64,000 nucleotides of DNA from Liolophura sinensis (lineage: Eukaryota; Mollusca; Polyplacophora; Chitonida; Chitonidae). A program made the position numbers and the translations under genes. The DNA lies in the NCBI RefSeq assembly GCF_032854445.1, contig NC_088304.1, positions 31,567,732 through 31,631,731 of the forward strand. The letters run 5' to 3'. The notes under the pieces were generated by a model. That model saw nothing but the letters and a program-made list of their open reading frames with translations. It was not told where the DNA came from and made no database searches. Shown here piece by piece: positions 53,421 to 64,000 of the stretch. Numbering within the stretch: the first letter of the stretch is position 1; each line of letters begins with the position of its first letter.

Positions 53421-55875
53421 CGTCTAATTTTGTACTATCAGAAATCTGGAAAATTTGAACCACAATATACATGTACATCTATCTAATTCCAGTTTCTTAA
53501 TTAAGAAATGAGAGATGATATAATGTGTTTACATTCTATAGGACTACAAAAATTTTACAAAAATTTGTTGCCAAAGAGGCAAATCAAAAATCAAACTTTC
53601 CCATCCCACTGTTCCTACCATATCCTACGTACCTTAAAAAAATGGTTTGAGGTTTATACTTTGATGCATTTTCATAACTTATGCAGGACGAGGTACAAAA
53701 AAATCAAATCAAACTCGAACACATCAATTTCTAAAAATCAAGAAATTTAGACCTACAACGAAGGAAAAACAAAAACAAAAACAGAAAAAAAACACACACT
53801 TACGTACAATTCTGCACAGAAGCTGAGATAAATGCATGGTTGTTATGTTCCAAAAGTTGAGAGATGTAAATTTCATATTTAATCCACTCCATAGCTATCG
53901 GCAGCTCCTAACTGCTGTACCCACAAACATCGACCACACACTGTGCCATCAGGCTTTACAAGTCACCCCTACTACCATTCCCCCAACATCCCCGTATTAA
54001 AGTAGTAAATTACCCAAGGATCAAAGGCTCATTTTCTGTAATTATCACCCACAATTGCAGCCTTCCTGCATGATCAAGGTGAACACATGCAAATCTCATT
54101 CCTTCCACAAAACTCCTACACATTGGACACTGCTTTGCTCTATGAAGACGCTGACGAGATTTTGCTTGCTCAGGTGTGCCACAGATCAGTTCTAATGACA
54201 TTCTCAGGTGAGGCCTTAAGTTACAGATCACAGGCTGAGCACTCAGGGGAATTAATCTGATTTTTTTACCTTTCTGTCGTCCAAGGCCGTTCTGTTGTCA
54301 AAAAGATCACATTTCTCTTTTAGGCTCAATTGTACTGTAAATATCCCCCCTTTTTTTTCCAAAGTAGACCAGTCTTATAATTCTCTATTTCAGTTGCTAA
54401 CCTGGATGATCAATAACCTGGATTGTTGCTAACTTTAATTCTTTAAAGTAAGTTTCTAGAGAAACACAACATTCAAAGTACAACATTAAACAATGCACTA
54501 TAATTAAACTGACTAATGTCAAAGATCTTTTAATTTAAAATCAATATGGTGAAATTGTCATATTCAGGCATATAGATTGTTCTGCCAAAAACATTTTGTT
54601 CAACATTTCAAAAATTCATTTGATACCAGAGAAATTTGAGATCTCCATGACAACCAACATGAGGCTCGCGGCTTTACGTCAGGCTGTAAGCTACTTTGAC
54701 ACAATGTCAAGAATAGGCTATGTTTTAACATCTCTGGATTGCCTGAAGTCTAGACTGAATTTGGGAGCTGTTAATGAAAAGCCATGACCTTTGGTTTTCA
54801 AGAGCAAACTCTGTCTCAAGTGGAGCCTTGGGCATCTCTGTCAATGTCACTTTATCAAAAACATCAAGCTGTTTGAGGTAGCCAGAAATGCAGAACAAAC
54901 TTTTGCCAAAGGAAGTACATAGCCTTCCAGGAACAAGGCAAAAAGACTCATGTTTTATTCAAGCTATAGGCCTATGAAAAAAGGTGCTACATTGATCGTC
55001 AGTATGTTGTTTTTCAAATAAAAACCCCTTGGCAAAACATTTGGGCAGCCCCCCAAAAAGAAAAAAAAATATCACACCTTTGATACATGTTGAGAAACTG
55101 GCATGCCTGCATGTAAGACAACACCACAAAATAATCCAAACAAGGTTTGAAAACACAAATGAAATCCACCTTATTATTTTGTCCGATTTCAAGATTTTTT
55201 AATAATTTCTTTTTGTTAAATCTTTTTGTTCATGTGAATATGTCTTCAACTGCAAAAATTGATTGGGACAATCCAAATTTTCCACAATTTCAATTGGTGT
55301 GGCTGAAGCTCCAAATAAACCAAAATGCAACGTGCACATTTATATCAAGATGTGGGGGCTGTATCGTGGAAAGCTGTTTACTTAGTGATGGAAAACAAAT
55401 GGAAACAAAAAAGTTTTCAATGAAAAGTATTAGTGTCATAACCTGTTCTATTATTAGGATGACTTTGGCCAAACATTTCTTGTGTATTAAATTACAGTCT
55501 CCGTGAAAATGATGAATGAATTCATCTCCCTCCCACGCATGCATTAATATTCAAGGTAATTGTGACCTCAGTAATGACACTGCGGGGATGTAGTGGCTGT
55601 GCATGTGGGAGGATCCGTTACAGTTTTCCATTCTTTTATGTATCAAAATTAACTGAATTAAGCATTGTCAGCTGAGCACGCATAACACAGTTTGGTCATG
55701 CACCCATAGCTTTATTTTGCAAACGTGGGTGGCTGTAGACTGATTTACCATGACATGAAATATTTAAGATTTAATGATTCATGTCTGCACCCGTATAATT
55801 TACAGATGCATGGTATCTGTACACCTACACCTCGGGTGTGTGCGTGCGTGCGTATGTGGCGGGGTGCACGTAATA
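53421..55875. other. Unassigned sequence
   Basis: No gene was recognised. A segment near 55230-55300 (ATATGTCTTCAACTGCAAAA, GGACAATCCAAATTTTCCAC) resembles one near 25335-25385 (ATATGTCTTCAACAGGAAAT, GGACAGTCCAAATTTTTCAA), suggesting another low-copy dispersed repeat. Open frames (53508-53750, 54010-54231, 55147-55506) lack domain features. Confidence 0.45.
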
Positions 55876-56072
55876 GTGTACATATGTATACATGTACAAA
55901 AGACAACTATAAAGGTTTTGAAGTCAAATATTGATTCTGTTATCAGGTTGGTACTCTCTGTCTTCTTTTAAAAAGTGTACATATGTATACATGTATAAAA
56001 GACAACTATAAAGGTTCTGAAGTCAAATATTGATTCTGTTATCAAGTTGGTACTCTTTGTCTTCTTTTAAAT
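55876..56072. repeat. Recent tandem duplication of 99 bp
   Basis: GTGTACATATGTATACATGT starts at 55876 and 55975. Both copies continue with AAAGACAACTATAAAGGTT and GATTCTGTTATCARGTTGGT, with only a few differences. The start of the unit, ACATATGTATACATGT, is nearly palindromic. Confidence 0.93.
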
Positions 56073-57291
56073 ACTTTCATGTTACACATTCATGTTACAC
56101 ATGCACATATATACTTTCATGTACATAGTATGTAACCTTATATATATACTTCATGTTATATGCGCTTGATTCATTTTACTGGTATCTTACAAAATACTCA
56201 TTTTGTTTCTCACCTAACGGGTTGGGGCGGGAAACTGTAGTGCCAGAAGTCATTAATACCAGTGCCAGTTACACTGGCGAGCTTTTCAATGTATGAAAGA
56301 GTCCTATTCACTGTAAAGGGCAAGTCACCTTGGGTGAACTTCATGCAAGGTAACACGAAATGATTCTTGACTACTTCTAACTCAGCACAACAAATATATC
56401 AGCTAGCTGTCTGAGAATGGAAATGAACCGTTTGGGATAATCTAACGATTAAAAACTTTGCACCTTATAAACTACTCGGCTTCTTGATACAGACTGAAAC
56501 TTAAGAACCGTGAAAAGATCAATGCTCATTAACTGTACAAAGCCTCAGAAGAAAGAGAGGAAAGGATTTTAAACTTGTGATCAGTACTCATCCTTTCCTT
56601 TGACGGAAAGACACTGCTATAACCTTCCCACCGTGCTAATCCCAGATCAGAAAATCCAATTAAGTCCCCATGTTTGGTCAATGCTTTTAGTGAACAGGTT
56701 CATCACGAGGCATTTTGAAGACACACACACACACAAAGTTCAGTTTCACGAAGATTATCAGACTAATAAAGTTCATCATTCCATTAGCGATCACCCAGGA
56801 ACATGCTCGAGGCATTAGTAGTGGGCTAAACACCAATCTCAGCAGGGATGGTCACTGCATCCGACCCTCGGGGACTCACAGGGGATGACCGGGGACTTAA
56901 AGTGGGTCGGTGACTATAAGGAAATTGGGGTAGAGGAAAGATTTAGGGTTATATATAGTAAGTAGCTACTGGGAGTTGGAACAGAGTAAGAGGGAGGTGC
57001 GGGAGGTGTGTGGGCGAGTTTTTCCAAATGTAACAGAGTGGTAATTGCTATCTTTTAAACAAGGGGGCCCATCAAGGGATTCCCTTCACCCAGTCTGTTG
57101 ATGCCATGCAACTTACATGATCACAAACACTGAAGGGGCGTGTTTTGGTGATCTTTGGTCAGGCGTGCTGAATTAAAGTAAGGATTTCAGCCTCAGGTTT
57201 AAACTCTCTATTAAATAGCAGACAGCTTTTCTACTTGTATACATCTATTACGCATTACACAAATACATGTACATGTATAATGAGAGCACAA
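56073..57291. other. Unassigned sequence
   Basis: It contains short ACACATGC and (AC)n stretches near 56088-56110 and 56720-56735, and GGGG-rich text near 56865-57010. No gene is supported. Confidence 0.5.
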
Positions 57292-57460
57292 ACGCTCAAA
57301 GAGCCTCTCACCAATGTGGTCGCTGTAAGTTCAAGTACAGCTCATGGAGGGCTTCCTCTCTGGCAGTACGTGGAAAAGTCCGGCAGCAGCCTGTGGATGG
57401 TCGTGAGTTCTGCCCGGTTTCTTCCCACCATACTGCTGGCCATCGTAAATAAATATAACA
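57292..57460 (+). mobile_element. SINE-A copy, tail truncated
   Basis: The copy reads GAGCCTCTCACCAATGTGGT, CGCTGTAAGTTCAAGTACAG (B-box), GGCTTCCTCTCTGGCAGTAC, GGCAGCAGCCTGTGGATGGT and TTCTGCCCGGTTTCTTCCCA, ending CTGGCCATCGTAAATAAATA. The GTATAAGTGAAATATTC part of the tail is deleted. Confidence 0.85.
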
Positions 57461-58446
57461 AAAGGGAGGTTGCCGTATTTTTCAATATTCCAAACTAACA
57501 TGATTCACATACTCTCACATTTCTGGAAAGAAATAAAGCTTATACCTGTAGCTGCCTATGAAAAGTACAATAATATGGAAATGTCAGCGAGTTATTCTTA
57601 CAATGGAAAGTCACTGACAAGAAATTTGCAGCACAACAGCTGCGCTGGTCAATGTATCAGAAGTGCTCCAAGGCATTCAGTAATAGAAATGGCCGTTCAT
57701 CAGAAGAATTCACAGTTTCTATTTCCTTTCTCACAGGAATCTTGCCTTGAGGGTGAAAACCGAGAACAGAGATTTGATTCTGACAAAGTTTGCCACAAGG
57801 CCCACTCAGCAATTCTACAACCAAAACCTCATCCCTGAAAATTTATTTCCCTAAGTAACTCGCCAGCATTGTTTCACGGCAAAAACTCAAGCTTCCAAAG
57901 ATCAGGAAGAGAAAACGATACCAAAATATAGAGAACACAGAGCATATATTAATTGAAAGACCCATGCAACAGTTTGTCTTTATTTTAGGAGTTTTAACAT
58001 TTTAACATTTAAAAATACACAAAAGCATCTCAGCTTTCTTTCTGAGATGTAAAAATGGCTTTAAACTAGAATTTTCCTGAGGCCCCCAGTAGTTAGTCAG
58101 GAAATTAAGTGATCTGCAGTGGTGACTTCAAAGGTGATCAATAGCTGTCAAAGCAACTTGGGGATGAGGGGATGTGGAGGGCCTGAATTGGGGTGTTGGG
58201 TGGGGGTGTTGTTCACCATAAGCTGGTCCCAGATTCCCAGCAAGTTTATCCATGATGTCACTTACAAAATTTCTTTAAACTGACGGAAAATAATAGAGGC
58301 TATGTGAAGTCGAGTTTGACAAATAACTCCATGCATTTCCAACCATAGATTTAGCCAGAATTAGAAAACAGGCCGTCTCACTTCCAATTTTCTGCCATTA
58401 TCACTATCTCTCCCATGTTAAATTTGTCAGAATAGCTGGGGCATCT
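57461..58446. other. Unassigned sequence
   Basis: No gene was recognised. The frame 57470-57838 (122 codons) has no known domain. A G-rich tract lies near 58189-58207. Confidence 0.45.
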
Positions 58447-58624
58447 AGCCATTATACTGTTATGGGTCAACCAGTCATTGCACTTTCCCCTTAATGCTGA
58501 ACGCCAAAGGAGGAAGTTATGACTTCCTCTTTTACGATCTTAGGTGTGACTTGACCCAGTGTTGACCCTGGATCTACCATCCTTAAAGCGGACACTCTAC
58601 CAACTGTGCTATCGGGGCCAGTCA
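58447..58624 (-). mobile_element. SINE-B copy, 3'-truncated
   Basis: The plus strand has GCCATTATACTGTTATGGGT, CAACCAGTCATTGCACTTTC, CTTAGGTGTGACTTGACCCA, CCTGGATCTACCATCCTTAA and GACACTCTACCAACTGTGCT, then ATCGGGGCC. The tRNA-like head is well preserved: on the minus strand GGCCCCGATAGCACAGTTGG is followed by a GGTCAACACTGGG B-box-like region. The distal 3' half is missing. Confidence 0.85.
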
Positions 58625-59332
58625 AATGAGACAGATTGATATTCACACCATCCTGGTATGTGGAAGACATATGGTCTTTAATGAATGTTGGACTGCAGAA
58701 AAAGTGTCATCAACTGCAAGTTTAAAGTCACCAAAGCCCAAGAAATTCACATGCTGTCCAAGACTTCTTCTGGCAGGAAGCAGTATCAAAACCGAAAATG
58801 CTGGATTCCAAGAAGCAAATGTTTAATATAGTTAAAAGGCAATCTCAGTCAGCATGAACACCCCATAACCATGTATATGGCTTTGCCTCCCAACCTTAAG
58901 GAAGATGCTCTATGTTTAATAGCCAATTGTCCAGGTCTAACGCAAGACTACCTGACACACATAGCGTAAAGCCAGGACGGTTTTGAGATTCTCTACCTAT
59001 CACTTCTCACTACATGTATGCATAGGGACACAGCTGGGTAATAGTCAAGATTTCACTTTTTCCCACAATCCATTCTCACTGGCAAGCTGACGCTTGATAT
59101 TTTGACTCAGTTGATACTATTAAACCCAGGCTGACAAAAGGTAGGACAGAAACACAAATAGCTGTCTACCCACGAATTAAAATACATTTTACAAAACATT
59201 ACCACAAATTTAAAAACCTGGGTTATGTACGGTAATTACTGCCCCAGTGAGCTATGTCATATACCATATACATGCTTATTTCCATACTGTAACAAATAAA
59301 AATGCCACAAATCCCGCATGTACATGTATTCC
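58625..59332. other. Unassigned sequence
   Basis: No gene was recognised. The open frame 58626-58826 begins at the SINE edge and shows no domain. Confidence 0.5.
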
Positions 59333-59608
59333 ACTAGCTCACCAGTAGCACGCTACTAGCCCACCACTATCTAACCAGAAGCCCACCACTAGCTAACCAG
59401 TAGCCCACCACTAGCTAACCAGTAGCCCACCACTAGCTCATCAGTAGTCCACCACTAGCTCATCAGTAGCCCACCACTAGCTTACCAGTAGCCCACCACT
59501 AGCTCATGAGTAGCTCACCACTAGCTCATCAGCAGCACACCACTAGCTTACCAGTAGCTCACCACCAGCTCATGAGTAGCACACCACTAGCTTACCAGTA
59601 GAACATCA
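59333..59608. repeat. About 22-bp minisatellite, 12-13 copies
   Basis: The unit is CCACCACTAGCTAACCAGTA plus GC, alternating with CTCATCAGTAG, CTTACCAGTAG and CTCATGAGTAG variants. Alternating variants suggest two-unit duplications. Confidence 0.93.
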
Positions 59609-61207
59609 ACAGCCAGCTTTTAACATTCTGATATCGTTCACCAGCAAGGCATCAGTTGGCTTCTTCTCCAGCGTGACTTTTCAATTCAAAACTCTCAAAT
59701 ACTGTTCTTATGTTCATTCACTTTTAACACATCTAACTGAATACAAAGATGCATACTTGATGACCATGTAAATATACCTGTTTAGTAGCTTTAACTGGAC
59801 AGCCCGGCTTGGGTACATGGACAGTTCAACATGGTTCCATGTGTAGAACAACACCGATTGACATTATGATTACAAAACACCTTCCAACAACACAATATAC
59901 TGAACTGTTTTATACACCTAACAGGCCATTAAAGGTGCCTAAAGACAATCAAGTTTGAAGAAACTTCAAACTCAAAACGATCAATCTCTGGAAAGCTTTT
60001 CTAGGCTCAGCAGGCGACATTCACTGAGTCTTAAATTACTCAGAGAATATATATGGAGTACTTGAAAAGTTAAAGGTGATGTATATCGAGAAGGAAAGGT
60101 TGTAGATTTGTCTGACTTTTCACCAGCAGATATATCGAGATTAGTAAGAATAGATCAGCCTGACAAGGAAAGAACAGTCTAGTGTCCTTCAAAGTTTATT
60201 CCATTGTCTGGTTGTACCACTGAAGGTCAACTAGCCTCCACACACACACCACAAGAAGCTGTTCACATTTCACCCTCCAGGTGGCTCCGACTACATATGA
60301 AGTAACAGCTTTGCCAATCTGGAGGATGTTTTATGGCTCACTTAAGTTTTTTGATTCTATGTACTTTGATCCATTTAAAATCAGAGTGCATGAGGCTGTC
60401 CTCTAGCTTATTTGCCATTGTTTTACAAACGAGTTTGTTGGATGCAAAAAAAGATGCAGTTTACCTGTGCAAGTATAGATATAATATCCCTTTGTTCACC
60501 CTATAGTAGACTCCAGAACTGAGTGAGTTTAGACTTGATGGATGAACTTAATCTCTTTTTGTTATCTCCTGGCAGAATTTTCATCTGATAGGGTTCTCCT
60601 TAAATGATTTACCAAATTATCAATCATAAACTGGCCAAAGCGAATTGCATATTCCTCTGATCATTAAATTTGGACATATTATAAGGCTGAGGCGTTGAGA
60701 TTCTTTTTTTTCATTATAAAAGTTAATTCATGAAAATATATGTAACATCATATACATTGGCCAAACTTTTTCTGATCCATTATCAATTACAAGGGATATT
60801 CTACACATCAAATCTAAAAACAGTATAGTATTAACACTGATGTTGATACAGGGCCTGGTGGACATGACACAACCTCATTTGGGATGCTGCTTGATCAAAG
60901 GTCATAAACATGATCTGTTATCAACTGAAATCTGATATGGTCAAATGCAAACTATTCCTCTGATGTCCAAAATTGCTCCGAGAGATCATTCACGATTGAT
61001 TGTCACCCACAAATTACAATGCCCTCGGGCAACCGGTGGTGAATTTCACAGCAGGATAATTTAGCAGTAACTAGTTACTTCTGTACAAATGACAGCATGC
61101 GAAGTGTCAGGTGCTCACAGGTGACCATGAATAAAAATAGGAAACAATATAGATGTTCTACAAAATGCACAGAAAGATGCTTAGTATATTAATTATGATG
61201 GCTTAAG
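59609..61207. other. Unassigned sequence
   Basis: About 1.6 kb of unique-looking AT-rich sequence with no gene, array or recognised mobile element. Confidence 0.5.
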
Positions 61208-63256
61208 TTTCCAGGAAGCAGTGTGTGTGTGTGCAGTGTGTCACTATAGTCTCCAGGAAGCAGTGCGTGTGCAGTATATCACTGTATCTTTTGACCGTAC
61301 GTCTCTGGGAAGCAGTGTGCTGTGTATCACTATATCTTTTGACCGTGCATCCCCAGGGAGCAGAGCATGTCCTGTGCATCACTGTATCTTTTGACTGTAC
61401 ATCTCCAGGGAGCAGTGCGTGAGTAGTGTATCACTGTATCTTTTGACCGTGCGTCTCCAGGGAGCAGTGTGTCAAGTGCATCACTGTATCTTTTGACCGC
61501 ATGTCTCCAGGAAGCAGTGCGTGTGCAGTGTATCACTATATCTTTTGACCGTAGTCTCCAGGAAGCAGTGCATGTGCAGTGTATCACTGTATCTTTTGAC
61601 CGTAGTCTCCAGGAAACAGTGCGTGTGCAGTGTATTACTGTATATTTTGACCGTAGTCTCCAGGAAGCAGTGCGTGTGCAGTGTATCACTGTATCTTTTG
61701 ACTGTACGTCTTCGGGAAGCAGTGCGTGTGCAGTGTATCACTGTATCTTTTGACTGTACGTCTCCAGGAAGCAGTGCGTGTGCAGTGTATCACTATATCC
61801 TTTGACCGTAGTCTCCAGGAAGCAGTGCATGTGCAGTGTATCACTGTATCTTTTGACTGTGTGTCTCCAGGAAGCAGTGCGTGTGCAGTGTATCACTATA
61901 TCTTTTGACCGTAGTCTCCAGGAATCAGTGTGTGTGGAGTGTATTACTGTATATTTTGACTGTACGTCTCCAGGAAGCAGTGCGTGTGCAGTGTATCACT
62001 GTATCTTTTGACTGTACGTCTCCGGGAAGCAGTGTGTGTGCAGTGTATCACTATATCTTTTGACCGTAGTCTCCAGGAAGCAGTGCGTGTGCAGTGTATC
62101 ACTGTATCTTTTGACTGTACATCTCCGGGAAGCAGTGCGTGTGCAGTGTATCACTGTAACTTTTGACCGTACGTCTCCAGGAAGCAGTGCGTGTGCAGTG
62201 TATCACTGTATCTTTTGACCGTAGTCTCCAGGAAGCAGTGCGTGTGCAGTGTATCACTGTATCTTTTGACTGTACGTCTCCAGGAAACAGTGCGTGTGCA
62301 GTGTATCACTGTATCTTTTGACTGTGTGTCTCCAGGAAGCAGTGCGTGTGCAGTGTATCACTATATCTTTTGACCGTAGTCTCCAGGAATCAGTGTGTGT
62401 GCAGTGTATTACTGTATATTTTGACCGTAGTCTCCAGGAAGCAGTGCGTGTGCAGTGTATCACTGTATCTTTTGACTGTACGTCTCCGGGAAGCAGTGTG
62501 TGTGCAGACTATCACTATATGTTTTGACCGTAGTCTCCAGGAAGCAGTGCGTGTGCAGTGTATCACTGTATCTTTTGACTGTACATCTCCGGGAAGCAGT
62601 GCGTGTGCAGTGTATCACTGTAACTTTTGACTGTACGTCTCAAGGAAGCAGTGCGTGTGCAGTGTATCACTGTATCTTTTGACCGTAGTCTCCAGGAAGC
62701 AGTGCGTGTGCAGTGTATCACTGTATCTTTTGACTGTACGTCTCCAGGAAACAGTGCGTGTGCAGTGTATCACTGTATCTTTTGACTGTACGTCTCCAGG
62801 AAGCAGTGCGTGTGCAGTGTATCACTGTATCTTTTGACTGTACATCTCCAGGAAGCAGTGCGTGTGCAATGTATCACTGTATCTTTTGACTGTACGTCTC
62901 CAGGGAGCAGAGTTTGTGCAGTGTATCACTGTATCTTTTGACCGTAGTCTCCAGGAAGCAGTGCGTGTGCAGTATATCACTGTATGTTTTGACCGTACGT
63001 CTCCAGGAAGCAGTGCGTGTGCTGTGTATCACTGTATCTTTTGACTGTAGTCTCCAGGAAGAAGTGCGTGTGCTGTGTGTTACTGTATATTTTGACTGTA
63101 CATCTCCAGGAAGCAGTGCGTGTGCAGTGTATCACTAGATCTTTTGACCGTAGTCTCCAGGAAGCAGTGCTTGTGCAGTGTATCACTAGATCTTTTGACC
63201 GTAGTCTCCAGGAAGCAGTGTGTGTGTAGTGTATCACTTTATCTTCTGACCGTACG
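61208..63256. repeat. 51/52-bp minisatellite, about 40 copies
   Basis: The unit is GTCTCCAGGAAGCAGTGCGT, GTGCAGTGTATCACTGTATC, TTTTGACCGTA (51 bp), or a 52-bp form with GACTGTACGTCTCC. The two lengths are interspersed. Variant groups recur: CTCCGGGAAGCAGTGTGTGT at about 62021 and 62485, and TGTAACTTTTGAC near 62156 and 62611, giving blocks of about nine units (roughly 464 bp). Many overlapping frames (MCSVSLYLLTV-type) are open on both strands and are repeat by-products. Confidence 0.95.
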
Positions 63257-64000
63257 TGATTCCTGGCTTGATCCCGATTAATGGATTATGGGTTTTACCA
63301 GAAGTTGATCTGTCCCTTAACAATCAACACGTGGTACTTATCCAGCTCATTTCATAAGATATGACTTGGCCAGTCAGGTGGCCCAAAACTGTGAATATCT
63401 GCTCTGTTGTGGCAAGTGTTAAAGTGCACAGTGCGTAATGCAAATGCAACATATTATATTAAACTAACAAATAAACTTTGGTAGAGCCTAAATATTTTTT
63501 TATATGCAGACCATGATTTGGACACATTCATTTTGGTATACACACTACACACCCTTTGCATGGGCAGATTTTAAAGCTGCTTTTGTATCCAAGGTTCTTT
63601 TTAATACTTTGTAGACCATATAAGCAATTATTGTATTTTACTGGAAAATCAGCATTTTTCCAATTTTCAGTGATATATTTTGATCAACTCTGATTGATTC
63701 ACCAGCCTGTAATATAAAGACACTGTGATATCTGATTTGTTTCTTACCAGAAAAACTAAGGTGTAAAAAAAAAGGTATCTTTTGTGCTTCTGAAAGATCA
63801 TTTTTACGCACATGTATTACATTTTAAAAAGTTAAAACACAGTAAAGTGCTGCCATACTCTGATGACCCTGCTTGCACATATGACTTTACAATACACTAT
63901 AGTTGGCAGACAAAATCCCAGAAGCCCCAAACATACCTGTGTATGTTACAACAACAACTTGATCAATGAATGAAACTGAACTCATCAGTATTAGTTCATT
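63257..64000. other. Unassigned sequence to window end
   Basis: AT-rich sequence with no gene, array or mobile element recognised. Confidence 0.5.

Noticed and set aside
61225-63237. Many overlapping frames on both strands resembling a repetitive protein
   Set aside because: They are short, overlapping, on both strands and defined by the 51/52-bp repeat phase.

Overview
This window looks like nuclear DNA from an animal with large introns, most likely a mollusc or another lophotrochozoan. The grounds are one spliced ion-channel exon of animal type, no operons or bacterial gene density, many tRNA-derived SINE copies whose 3' body and tail resemble SINEs I recall from mollusc genomes, and abundant minisatellites. 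The species cannot be named from the sequence alone.

Only one protein-coding feature is well supported: a 1.3 kb coding segment on the minus strand (9654-10954). It encodes the N-terminal cytoplasmic region, S1 to S5 and the pore loop of a cyclic-nucleotide-gated (CNG) cation channel. It ends at a splice donor, and a plausible splice acceptor lies 316 bp upstream of its start codon. The S6, C-linker and cyclic-nucleotide-binding exons are not visible in the 9.6 kb that follow on the minus strand, so they probably lie beyond the left edge. If so, 1-9653 is intron, and everything right of 11271 is upstream intron, 5' region or intergenic DNA.

The rest is dominated by repeats. About 21 tandem arrays or local duplications, with units from 21 to 127 bp, cover roughly 17.5 kb (about 27 percent). 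The largest are a 67-bp array at 35.9-39.8 kb, a 32-bp array at 20.6-23.0 kb, a 51/52-bp array at 61.2-63.3 kb and a 24-bp array at 12.1-13.5 kb. Between them lie two tRNA-derived SINE families. SINE-A (about 265 bp full length) has roughly 18 copies or fragments, including one complete copy with a perfect 13-bp target-site duplication at 42.1-42.4 kb. SINE-B (about 315-370 bp) has about seven copies, one with two tRNA-like heads. There are also foldback or MITE-like inverted repeats and at least two older interspersed repeat families (called C and D here).

The most interesting structures are a 70-bp minisatellite that grew out of the body of a SINE-A copy (5.2-6.6 kb), a roughly 290-bp-arm inverted repeat with a SINE inserted in one arm (48.9-49.8 kb), several nested SINE insertions, and higher-order repeat organisation inside three arrays. 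The many long open frames in the arrays follow from repeat-unit arithmetic and are not supported as genes. I found no convincing novel gene system.
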